Origin: Chara braunii
Taxonomy: Eukaryota; Streptophyta; Charophyceae; Charales; Characeae
Length of the DNA stretch: 25,613 nt
Direction of reading: 5' to 3'
Assembly (NCBI GenBank): GCA_003427395.1
Contig: BFEA01000248.1
Location: 1,202,832-1,228,444 of the forward strand
Shown here: piece by piece, positions 9,498 through 18,480 of the stretch
How positions within the stretch are numbered: position 1 is the stretch's first letter
Layout: every line of letters begins with the position of its first letter
Made by a program: the position numbers and the translations under genes
Notes under the pieces: model-generated
Database searches by the model: none
The model's input: the letters and a program-made list of their open reading frames with translations, nothing else
Told to the model about the DNA's origin: nothing

Positions 9498-9600
9498 ACG
9501 GGAGTTCTCCCAGCGAACTTCCGGACCTAGGACCTCCACTCCCGCCCCCACGGGAACTCTCTCAACGAACTTCGGACCTAGGACCTCCACTCCCCCCCCC
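9498..9600. repeat. Tandem repeat, two copies of about 52 bp
   Basis: The blocks at 9498-9549 and 9550-9600 both contain GGACCTAGGACCTCCACTCC preceded by CGAACTTC. They differ by a few substitutions and one indel. No coding frame explains them. Confidence 0.8.
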
Positions 9601-10291
9601 TCCGATGATGAGGGATCGAGCCGATCAGACGGGCTCAGCGGACCTGACTCAGATGCTCGGGGTGTCCCCTGTCTCCTTGGCCCCTATGAATAGGGCGACG
9701 TGAACCTCACTTAGTCTAAGGAAAAAGCAGTAGAACCCTAGTTTTGTCCTGGCGGTTCACCCCCTCGCCAACCCCCCTCCCGACAACCCAAAATCCTCGG
9801 CCACTCCTCAACTACTCTTCCACAGGTACGAAACACTGCGCGGGGAGTGAGGATGTGTATCACAATCCGTGCTCAAGCCTCCAATGAGGGAACATACGGG
9901 AGTTGTACCTGGGTGCTCGGTACAAGGCCTAGCTTAAGGTTGGATTCCAACCCAAGTTCCTTGTCTCTGTCTGTCGTTTTATCATGTTGTTTTCTTTCTC
10001 AGGGGATTGGTCCCCTGTCAGGCTTCTCCCATAAGCGAAACTGGGTAGTGCTCCCAACAGTCACTTTTTCGGGTAGACTGTGAGACCCTGGCCTCAATTG
10101 GTCCCATGTCGTGTGATCTACACGTCGACCTACTCATGAACAAGCCTGACCTTGATTGTTTTTTGGAATGAAAATGGTTGTGCTTTAAAAAAAAAATAAA
10201 AAAATGGAGGAGAAAACTTACGAAAAAAAGAAAGAAAGTGGGAGATGCACCCACCAGTAGGTGAGGTACCTTGCTACAGCAGGCGGGCGAT
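9601..10291. other. Non-coding repeat-derived stretch
   Basis: No gene is recognisable. The segment CAAGCCTCCAATGAGGGAAC (9874-9893) recurs with changes at 10453-10472. The segment GGGAGATGCACCCACCAG near 10240 recurs near 10478. An A-rich run at about 10184-10206 could be the tail of a decayed retroposon. These pieces belong to the same repeat neighbourhood as the SINE-like copies that follow. Confidence 0.4.
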
Positions 10292-10447
10292 ACCAGCCAG
10301 AGGTCAGCCGATAGCATCGCTGCATTTGGACTGAGCTTCTTCGATGGGCCAGCCTTTGTACCTCCTCTCACGTCCCCTCCCCCTATGAACATCAGCCCCC
10401 TACGAACATCCGCAGTCTCTGCTAAATGCCGCTCGAGTGGACCATCC
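10292..10447 (-). repeat. SINE-like repeat copy A (head missing)
   Basis: This copy shares the body words GAGGTCAGCC, GAGCTTCTTCGATG and CCTATGAACATCAG with copies B, C and D but lacks the tRNA-like head. It is followed by sequence also found at 9874-9909. Copies A and B share extra left-flank sequence (GATACCAGC.AGAGGTCAGCC), so the repeat unit may extend further left there. Confidence 0.55.
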
Positions 10448-10511
10448 ACGTTCAAGCCTCCAACGAGGGAACATGCGGGAGCTGCACCCACCAGGTGGAC
10501 GATACCAGCTA

Positions 10512-10764
10512 GAGGTCAGCCAGTAGCATCAGGACCGAGCTTCTTCGATGAGTCAAATTGTTGTGCATCCTCTCAGGTCCCTTCCCCTTATGAACATCAG
10601 CAATATCTGCTCGTTCGAGGGGTCCAACGACCTATCTCTATGTGGCGGACACCAAGCTTGCCCATGAAGGTACATGAGGCCAATGGGGATTGAACCCAAG
10701 ACCTCAGGATTCATGAATGCCCCTACCGCACCTTACCAACCGAGCTCGGCTGCTGGATGACCCC
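10512..10764 (-). repeat. tRNA-derived SINE-like repeat copy B
   Basis: On the minus strand the copy opens with a tRNA-like head: box A-like sequence GAGCTCGGTTGGTAAGG and, about 45 bases on, the box B-like GGTTCAATCCCC. Such internal promoters recruit Pol III in tRNA-derived SINEs. The body of about 170 bp follows toward lower coordinates, ending at GGCTGACCTC. Length (about 253 bp) and internal order match copies C and D. No clean A- or T-rich 3' tail or target-site duplication was identified. Confidence 0.65.
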
Positions 10765-10773
10765 TCGCCTCTA

Positions 10774-11026
10774 GAGGTTAGCTAATAGCATCCGGATAGA
10801 CCTCCTTCGATAAGTCAAATTATTGTGCCTCCTCTCAGGCCCCTTCCCCTTATGAGCATCAACAATATCTGCTCGCTCGAGGGGACCGACAACCTATCTC
10901 TACGTGGCGGACATCAAGCTTGCCCAGGAAGGTACATGACGCCAATGGGGATTGAACCCAGGACCTCATGATTCATGAATGCCCCTACCCCACCTTGCCA
11001 ACTGAGCTAGGCTGCTGGATGACCCC
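10774..11026 (-). repeat. tRNA-derived SINE-like repeat copy C
   Basis: Same architecture as copy B: the minus-strand head reads AGCCTAGCTCAGTTGGCAAGG with box B GGTTCAATCCCC, followed by the shared body. The T-arm of the head can form a short stem (TGGG/CCCA). The copy lies tandem to B, about 9 bases away. Its head end is cut at the start of the element 2 5' LTR: copies B and D continue with a shared CTCTAGA, but copy C does not. Confidence 0.7.
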
Positions 11027-11027
11027 T

Positions 11028-13358
11028 TGTCACGTGCCAGCCTCCGGACTTGTGCAATCTTCCAACCCCCCTCCCCCTCTCCCCCCATCTTTTTCGAATT
11101 TTGGTGTTCTTGCAAACAGGCCGACGGGGCCTCTTTTTGTATATTCATGAATTAATGTGTGTTGTTCGTAATAAGGGAGGGCCGTCCTTCTCAGGACCTT
11201 CGTCAATTTTTTTCGGATCGGGTTTTGGAATTTCATCTTTTTGCAATTTCAGAAATACATGGGAATTGCTCGCGCCTTAGCAAGCGCACTAGGAATTTGG
11301 GTCGACATTTAGGAATTCCAGAATGAGCGGAACCTAACGTGTCTTTTCTTGTGTTCTCGACTTAGTCTTTGAAAACTCCGGTAATTTTCGTAGGAATCTG
11401 AATAGGTATAGGACTTTTTCCTGCACTCGCTCTACACGCGGATATGGTACTTTTTAAATTTGAATTAACTGTAACTATTTTGGTGCCTTTTTTGCCTTCG
11501 CGTCAACACCATGCATGGGAACTTCCCCTCCCCGCTTCCCTCGCTACCTTCGACACTCTCTTCTTCGCGCTCACACTCCTTCTTTCTCCGTAACCGTTTT
11601 CCATCTCTCCTTCGCCTCGTGCACCTTTTCCCTTTCTTGATCATCTGAATCTTGGTTCCGTTTTATGCTATCGTTCGCGCTCTTCTTCTTCCCGCTATAA
11701 TCCTCGCACCGAAATACTCTGTCGACTCCCTCTTCCTTCCCTCTAGCCAAGGAGACGTGCCGTGTAAGAAGGAAATTTCTGATACACGACGATTCTGATT
11801 GGCTACGACTGGGCTCCGAAGGATCGACATGGCTTTCGACGGGCGATTATCCCCGAACTTTCTCCTGCCCCTTCCTACGCCAGTCCTAACCCTTCCTAGC
11901 GTCTCTCTCCTTTTCCACAACTATAAATTCCGCACGCGCTCATGAAAATCTCTCTCTCGACTCATCAGCCAGCTTCCGGAAAGCAGTGGCTAGACGGTAT
12001 GTGGGAAGGTACGAGTTGAAAAGTCCCAACGAGCTGGCTGTAGCCATGGTGGCGGAGCGCTGGATCGCTCGACGAACTGTGAGATCCAGGCCAGACCGTG
12101 TAGAGACTAAGTTGGCGGGGTGACGATCGCTATGGTGGATTAGCACGTGACGATCGGGATCGTCAGTGTTTGTGAGAGGTTCGAATCGGAAGTGAGTGGG
12201 TGCATGGCCTAGGGCCACTGTGAAATTTTATGACGGAAGTGCCTCTTTTATCTCAAAATCTGTATCTTCGAGCGTGAGTTTTGATCACTTGGCTTTTAAG
12301 CCGGAATTTCCCTGGACAAGATCGTCGGACATTTTGTGATTGCCTTCTACTCGTTTCTCCCCTCTGATCTGCGTCTATTCTCCCCCACTCTCTCTTCCTG
12401 TCATGTTATAATTGATGAATTATGGCAACTTTGCTTCTCTCAGTTTGATATGTGCATGCAGTGGGTCGTATTAGAGAGCTTGTTATAGCATGATTGGGAG
12501 GATGATTGGCTGATCGACTAGATGATCTGGCTGCGTGGAGTGTCGAACAAATGATGTATGATTAAGAAGAAGTTGTTTTGTGCTTGCTTTTGTTGCCATG
12601 TGGACTGGCGGCCTCAACCCGACCGGGCGCCAACTTCCCGTGCTCCGTCCACGCCCGTTCCCGTCCAACGAGGAAAGGATACGTGTATGTGAGTGAGACG
12701 TACGAGAAGCTGTCGCCAAGATCGGAGACCGCTACGACTTTCCTCCTGAAACTCGGTGTTCTGGATTTGTCGGTGCGGGTTTTGTTATTGTTGATACGCA
12801 CTTTCTGCCCTATTTGTTGTCGTTCCCATTTAACGAGTTGATCGTCATCCGGTGGATGACAGTGGAGTCTCATTGGGCTAACACTCTATGCATTGATTGT
12901 TGCCGCCGCGAGGGTTACTGAGCCAAGGTTTTCCACTACCTCATACGTGGCGAGGACGAGCATAAGGAGAGGGCTGCTCGACTGAAACCCTCCACGTCGG
13001 ATTCGGCATTGTGTATCGAGACCCAACGAGACCTCATCCGTAGACGGGATACCACGTGTGTACCCGCCCCCTTTCATGCGAAACGAAGAGCAACGGCTCG
13101 CTGGGAAGTTCAACGATACTTTTTGGATTGAATTTTCCATAGCCGCGAGCCCCGCGCGTGCCTTTTTCTCTCTTAAGCCCGCGCGGCGACGGACCTCCTT
13201 CTTACTAAGGTCGGACCAACACGGGGGACTTGAGTTCTGTCTGTGTCCCCACACTCAACTTTTCCAAAAATCCTTGGCACACCCCATCTTTGTTGTCCTC
13301 CCTGGGCCCTTCCGCAAACCAAAACGCTCCGACTGGGAAGCAGCGCAGGGAGTGAGGT
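11028..13358 (+). repeat. 5' LTR of element 2
   Basis: It is homologous along its length to 21773-23929 and is followed directly by the primer-binding site. It probably starts at TGTCACGTG, where SINE copy C is cut off, and ends near GTGAGG. Compared with the 3' LTR it carries about 140 extra bases around 11095-11245 and about 28 extra bases near 13232-13260 (microhomology ACTT at the edges), best read as deletions in the 3' copy. A TATA box lies at 11922. No good TG...CA ends were found, so borders are uncertain by some tens of bases. Confidence 0.85.
11922..11929 (+). promoter_or_regulatory. TATA box candidate in 5' LTR
   Basis: TATAAATT follows a pyrimidine-rich stretch in the middle of the LTR, where a Pol II promoter would start the genomic RNA. 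In the 3' LTR the same place reads TATGAATT, so the motif is damaged there. Assigned by position and motif only. Confidence 0.4.
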
Positions 13359-13371
13359 TGGTATCGGAGCC
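13359..13371 (+). promoter_or_regulatory. Primer-binding site (initiator Met tRNA type)
   Basis: TGGTATCGGAGCC directly follows the 5' LTR. It matches the common plant PBS TGGTATCAGAGCC, complementary to the 3' end of tRNA-iMet, in 12 of 13 positions. It primes minus-strand cDNA synthesis. Confidence 0.85.
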
Positions 13372-13383
13372 GACACGTGTCGG
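13370..13383. repeat. 14-bp perfect palindrome overlapping the PBS end
   Basis: CCGACACGTGTCGG is a perfect palindrome beginning in the last two PBS bases. Placed at the start of the 5' leader, it could act as a dimerisation or packaging stem, or could be chance. Confidence 0.6.
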
Positions 13384-13440
13384 TTCTGACGTTAGTAAGA
13401 CGAGCTGGCGAGAGGAAGATCAGCCATTAGATCTAATCAT

Positions 13441-14836
13441 ATGAGTCCTCCCATTTCTCGACAAAGGTCCGCCGAAACCCGACCAGAGATGCCCATGGCC
13501 GACGCTAATGGAGTGGCTCCTCGGGTGATGGTGAGTATCCCCGCCACTTTCCCTTTTTATCCCAACCAGACCCATCTCGAGGCATGGCTCGAAGCCGTGC
13601 AAGCTAAGGGATATGGCGCTGAGGATCTTCCTCGTGTGATCACCTTGCTTCTCTGAAACACCGCTCATGATTGGTTTAGAAGGCATAGGTGGGTCGATTG
13701 GGATATATTGAAGAGAGCGTTCCGCGCAAGGTTCGATGAAGTCAGTGAGGATGCTGTGTGATTTCTGTTAAGAACCCGTCCACAGGAACCCGGAGAACTG
13801 CTACCCGACTTTGTGGATCGATTTCAAACCGCGTTGGATAAATCAAAGCGGAAAGAAAACGTTGCTCGAAACTTGTTCATCAATCTTTCCTGTAATCCAG
13901 TACTGAAAGCGAAACTGTAGAAAAAGGTTTCCCCAAAGACGAACAAGGCTCAACCAGCGACCTGTTATCATCGCTAAAGCCTTTGAGCTAGACTTACTGC
14001 ATATGCGCAAATACATCAGTCAGGGGGATGAAGACATCTTGGACACGATACAGGATGTGGCCGCCAAACGACGTTCGAGGCTCAGAGTGGTGGGGCGATT
14101 TTACCGTTGCCTTGATCGCGACTATCAAGACGGACCCTCACTGGATCCCTCTCCTCATCTCCTGCCTTCTGCCCCTCCCCTTTCTCTTTAGATGACCCCG
14201 ATGAATACCGTCATGCCCCAGGCCGCTGCACCAACACCTATCACGAACCTGCATCTAGCCCAGATGATTCATGCCGCCTCGACTAAACAATCTTAGTGGA
14301 TGAACAATCTGATTCAGATGCAGACTTCCCAGATGGATCGATTGGAACAAATCATGACGAAATTGATAAAGACTAACTCAAGTTCTCTGTATCCTGCTCC
14401 TTTTTCGTATTCCCTGTTGATTGCTCCTCCCACCCCCGGCCAAGTGCTTCAGGCCCCGCATCAGGTGGCCAATCCGGTAGGAAGGGTTGAATGCTACAAC
14501 TGTAAACAACCTAGACACTTTGCATGAGACTGGCCTCTGCCAAGGCGTAAGCAACCCCCGCCAACAGACGCGCCTGTCGCCTTGAACCAAGGTCGGGTAG
14601 CCGCAGTATTAGAAACAAAAAGAGAGAGGGAGCCTGACTTTTTCTCTATGAAACCACCTTCTTTGCTTGAACCCATCGCGCCCACTTCGAGATCACCTTC
14701 CGAAGCGGCCGATGTCGTTGATCCGACAGAATACCTCCAATTAGCGAGACTAATCGGAGCGATCCGACCTGGCAAAGACAAGCTTGAATGGGTTGAACGA
14801 GGATCAGAACCCGGTCCTCAGATCGACGTTCTTTAG
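13441..14836 (+). pseudogene. gag: gag of element 2 (capsid and damaged zinc knuckle)
   Basis: The ATG at 13441 opens a frame with PNQTHLEAWLEAVQAKGYG and, after a TGA at 13654, HDWFRRH, FRARFDE and PQEPGELLPDFVDRFQ. These match the retrotransposon Gag/capsid region. Frame changes around 13930-13970 lead to ELDLLHMRKYIS and later a coiled stretch, QMDRLEQIMTKL. The nucleocapsid zinc knuckle reads CYNCKQPRHFA, stop, DW (14492-14533). It should be C-x2-C-x4-H-x4-C, so the last cysteine is now Trp and an internal codon is a stop. Other stops lie at 13759, 13918, 14189, 14296 and 14834. Gag would form the virus-like particle; this copy cannot. Confidence 0.8.
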
Positions 14837-14959
14837 ACGCTCAAACACTTGGATATCTGATGGGCCATTTACTAACCATATCAGAGGGACCGAATGACAA
14901 ACTCCTCTAGCAGTGCCAGAAAAAACCAGAAATGATTCACATACCAACGCTTTCAAAGG
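14837..14959 (+). pseudogene. gag-protease linker, frameshifted
   Basis: Between the gag stop and the protease frame, one frame reads MGHLLTISEGPNDKLL and, after a stop, QCQKKPEMIHIPT. This is the kind of segment that precedes the protease in gypsy polyproteins. It shows that gag and pol were probably one continuous frame before decay. Confidence 0.45.
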
Positions 14960-15721
14960 ATGCTAAAGAAAAAGAAGGACGACGAAGCAGAAGTAGACTC
15001 TCCTCCATTGGAACCGATACCCACCGTAAATGTGTCCGACGCGCCTGAAATTGCTCGGGTCGCTACCATTTCGTATGCAAAGAAGGATCACTTTGTCCGT
15101 GTTCGATCTGTTTTATGGAAGAGTGCAAAATGTGATTGTGAGGTATGGGGTAAACCGTTAAATGCTCTCGTTGATACCGGATCGTCCGTTGTGGCGATAT
15201 TCTTGGGAACCATTCGAAAAAATGGGCGATTGAATTCGATCCTTTCCTTGCCCGGGAAAGACAACTACGTTTCTGCCGATGAAAAAACCATGAATATAGT
15301 TGGAATCATCGAAAATGTAGTCGTTAAGGTAGGACGAGTGCATGTCATGGTTAACGCGTTAGTCATCGATGTGCAGTCATACTCGGTAGTGTCGGGACTA
15401 CCTTGGGGGATGGTTGTGGGTGCGCGGATACACTTCGACTCCAAACAACTTATCCTTACACACACTGGAGGAAAACCTCACACTATTCCACTACGAGTTT
15501 CCACTCGACCACCAAGAAAGAATCCCAGTCTCATTCGAATAGGAATGATCCAAGTCCCGATTCCGGAAGATTCGTCCGGAAGTGGTGACGAGGACAAACA
15601 CCTTTCTGATGATGTCGGGTATGATGAACAAGACTATGATGAGTTGTTAAATTACATGCCTAGCATTGCCTACCGAGAAGGAATGAAGTCGGTTGGTCGA
15701 GCTATTCCATCACGAGGCTAA
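14960..15721 (+). pseudogene. Retropepsin-like protease of element 2
   Basis: An uninterrupted 253-codon frame includes ALVDTGSSVVAI at residues 69-80. The DTGS is the active-site loop of aspartic retropepsins, with the catalytic Asp at residue 72 (codon at 15173). About 80 residues later SVVSGLPWGMVVGARIHFD resembles the second conserved block (usually I-L-G-x-D/P-W-L). The N-terminal 50 residues are charged linker, and the C-terminal 70 are acidic (SGSGDEDKHLSDD). The protease would cleave Gag-Pol. It is intact in frame but cut off from gag by stops and from RT by a frame change at about 15700, so it is part of a dead polyprotein. Confidence 0.8.
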
Positions 15722-16181
15722 AGAAGAATTCCGGATGATCTCGACTACCGCGAGGACATGTGATCTAAACACAGAGAGCGGCAAGTCTCGCCCTACTCCG
15801 CCTGTGTCTCTTCTTGCGCCAACAGAAACACAGATTCCAGCGACGTCCTTCCTGGGAGAACCTATCTTGCAGATTTCAGATATGGCTGACCTTTTGGAAC
15901 CCCCTCGAACCTTGTACGAGGGCGCGCTTTCATTACGAGAAAGATATCAGCAAATGGATCAGCACCTAGATTTTTCCGTCTCCCCACCCAGACCATTGCT
16001 CACGCAAGGTGCTGTGATTGCACTAATTAGGCGAGAGGCCGAAGCCCCGATCAATGATGTTCCCCATCTGATGCAGGAAATGGCTGAGATAATTAGGTTG
16101 GAAATTGCAGCAAGCACCACTGACCCCGAGACTGATGCCGAAACTAAGGAAACCGAAATGATCAGCCCGACCGAGTCATAG
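15693..16181 (+). pseudogene. Pol linker between protease and RT
   Basis: Frame 3 is open from about 15693 to a TAG at 16179-16181 and continues in the same frame into RT. The sequence is hydrophilic and Pro/Glu/Thr-rich (PTPPVSLLAPTETQIP, TTDPETDAETKETE) with a helical middle (SLRERYQQMDQHLD). No domain is recognised. Such long, weakly conserved linkers are common before gypsy RT. Confidence 0.55.
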
Positions 16182-17305
16182 ATGCTTGCTACCATTTTTT
16201 CGATCCGGACCAGTAGCTCCATGTTCTTCAGTGTGGATGGGAAGCGACCAATAGGACCAGATTGGATCGACATACGACTTTACATTTTCAAGCGACCGAC
16301 GATCACCTTACCTGGTAACGTTCCCAGAGAAATTTGCAAGTCTTTGATTGATGTGTTGCATGGATATGCTGAGGTATTGAGTGTGCACGATTGCGATATT
16401 GGGTTGTCAAGCACGATTGAACACGCGATCCTCACAGGGGATCATCCACTGATTAACTGCGCCCCATATCGGTACTCTCCGGTGCAACGACTGGCCGCGT
16501 TCCAGAGAGTAAAGGAGTTTGAAGCTAATGGATGGATTGAACCCGCCATCGGACCGTGGTCGTTTCCTGTGGTGATTGTATCAAAAAAGGCGGGAGGGAT
16601 TCATATATGTATTAATTACCGAAAGTTGAATGATATCACAATTAAGGACGTGTATCCCCTCCCCCGGATTGATGAGTTGTTGGATGCTATTGGTGGTGCT
16701 TGTTTTTTCAGTAAGTTTTATGTTCGCCATGGATTCCACCATCTCCTAGTTCGAAAAGAAGATCGCCCGAAGACGGCCTTCGTTCTTTTCGAGGGGACTT
16801 GGCAAGTTGGCAATGAATTCGATGCCCGATGGGAATTTGCAATGCCCCAGCCACATTTCAGTGCGCGATGAATATGGCCTTCCATAACTTCGTGCGAAAA
16901 ACGAGGCTGGCGCAGAACATTATTAATTATTGTCTGATAACATATATAGATGATATCCTGGTGTAATCGAATTCCTACGAAGGGCACGTGCAACACATCG
17001 AGTGGACGTTGCACGCACTGAAGGACGCTGGATTCAAGGTGGCTCTCGGGAAATGTCAGTTTTTCCTTACCAAGATTTCCTTTCTCGACGACGTGGTTAT
17101 GGACAAAGGGTTGCAGCCGGAACCGCCGAAAGTAGCAGCCGTACAAGACGCACCGGTGCCGACGTTAGTAACACAAGTACGCGCCTTTCGGGAACTGACA
17201 TCGTACTATCGGCGGTTTATCAAGGGATTTGCAGCGATTGCGGGACCACTCACGAACTTGCTGAAAAACGATCAGTCGTTGATCTGGACCCCACAATGCG
17301 ATTAG
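16182..17305 (+). pseudogene. Reverse transcriptase domain of element 2
   Basis: Ty3/gypsy RT blocks appear in order: WSFPVVIVSKKAGGIHICIN and YRKLND, YPLPRIDELLDAIGG, FSKFYVRHGFHHLLV, then in frame 2 PMGICNAPATFQ, YIDDIL (codons at 16943-16960) and later FRELTSYYRRFIKGFA. The YIDD box holds two catalytic aspartates. The third, expected in block A where FSK-x-D is usual, is Tyr (FSKFY), so this copy lacks an essential residue. A frameshift lies near 16820-16830, and stops at 16869, 16966 and 17306 interrupt it. The domain copies element RNA into cDNA. Family assignment is firm. Confidence 0.9.
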
Positions 17306-17787
17306 GCTTTTCGAGAACTCAAGGTAGCCCTGATCTCGGCCCCGGTCCTCATAAGATAAGACCGAACCAGAAAAAACCTTTTGTTCTCATCACTGATTGG
17401 CAAGCCGAGGCGATCTCAGCGATCTTAGCCCAGGTGGGACCTGATGGCCTGAAGTACGTGGCGGAGTATACATCCAAATCAGTCCGTTCCTGCAAGAGGA
17501 ACTACTTCGCTCCAACGGGAGAATGTTACGCGTCCTTATGGGGAATCAATCACTTCCGAGTCTACTTATATGGCCGGAAGTTTATATTGGTGACCGATCA
17601 TGAACCACTACCGGCTCTGAAGAAGTCCAAGGATTACTCAGGTATGATCGGACGATGGGCTACCACGTTGCAGAGCATGGATTTTGACATTCGTCATCGG
17701 AAACACGAGAAACACGACAATGCGGACGGACTGACACGACTGCATCGTCCCGACAAGGTACCCAGGAGTGAGGAAGTGACACCGTGA
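17306..17787 (+). pseudogene. RNase H domain of element 2
   Basis: After AFRELKVALISAPVL (frame 2, 17309-17353) the domain continues in frame 1 with VLITDWQAEAISAILAQ, VAEYTSKS, PTGECYASLWGINHF, ILVTDHEPLPAL and KHDNADGLTRL. The D (TDW), E (GEC), D (TDH) and D (NADGL) residues expected for catalysis are all present. It ends at a TGA at 17785-17787, after which HDLEPKNEPQYDKVEILLKD forms a linker comparable to EPPYGEVHILQRK of element 1. The domain degrades the RNA template. Confidence 0.85.
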
Positions 17788-17861
17788 CACGATCTGGAGC
17801 CAAAGAACGAGCCCCAGTATGATAAAGTGGAGATCCTTCTGAAGGATTGAGTGGACACGTG

Positions 17862-17889
17862 CTCTCTCTCTTTTTTTTTTTTTTTTTTT

Positions 17890-17921
<32 letters not shown>

Positions 17922-17936
17922 TCTCCTTTTCCCGGA
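17862..17936 (+). repeat. Pyrimidine tract (CT)n-T20-(CT)n inside pol
   Basis: A CT repeat with a central run of about 20 T lies between RNase H and the PHD finger. Element 1 has no such tract at the matching place, only a pyrimidine-rich segment. It is probably a slippage expansion after insertion. Confidence 0.9.
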
Positions 17937-18032
17937 ACAATGATGACCCCTTCTTCTTCTGGTCCTTCTTTCAACCCCACTGATTCCCCTCCTCCGCATT
18001 TGGAATTTTTCGCCAATCTTCCGGACAAGTTC

Positions 18033-18194
18033 TGTTATTTTTGCACGTGTATTTCACGGGTTTATGGGGTAGATTGCTATCCCTTTGAGTAGGGGTTCAC
18101 TAGCTGGGTAGAATGTGCCACGTGTGTCAATTGTGCACATGGCATGTGTGTTCGATATCGAACAAGTAGTAAGGCATGAAAGTGCCCTCTGTGT
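18033..18194 (+). pseudogene. PHD-type zinc finger within pol of element 2
   Basis: Frame 3 reads CYFC, 23 residues (with one TAG at 18090), then WVECATCVNCAHGMC, then a short loop and stop-KCPLC. The eight ligands C-x2-C, C-x2-C-x4-H-x2-C, C-x2-C form the C4HC3 PHD pattern, preceded by the usual W before the third Cys. The usual W two residues before the seventh Cys is here a TGA, one G-to-A step from TGG. PHD fingers typically bind histone H3 tails, so a role in choosing chromatin targets for integration is possible but inferred. The finger sits between RNase H and integrase, as in element 1, and replaces no known domain there. Confidence 0.75.
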
Positions 18195-18480
18195 CGGACG
18201 GACAAGCTCCCCACGAAAGTTTGATTCGAGGCCGCCAGAACTAACGGCCCCGAATACGACGAAAAATACCGAAGGACTGAAGTATGGACGGATAAAATAT
18301 TATTGCCTAAATTAGCTGGCAAACCATTGGACCATCTCACTAAGCATGACAGACGACGGGCCACTGAGAGATCCCAAGATTATCGATGGATCAACGATCA
18401 TTTGGAAAAACGTAAAACAGACGGATTAGGATTATGGTTGACGGTTCCCCACACATTTCAACGATAAGACTGTACCAAAT

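Noticed and set aside
11940-12218. Minus-strand ORF conserved in both LTRs (11940-12218 and 22482-22820)
   Set aside because: Conservation between LTRs follows from their common origin and is not independent evidence of coding; no domain seen.
12483-13444. Several ORFs inside the LTRs on both strands
   Set aside because: LTR sequence; the ORFs are partly broken in the other LTR and have no recognisable domain.
17638-18028. Lys/Arg/Glu-rich minus-strand ORFs
   Set aside because: They are antisense translations of the pyrimidine tract and the RNase H region.
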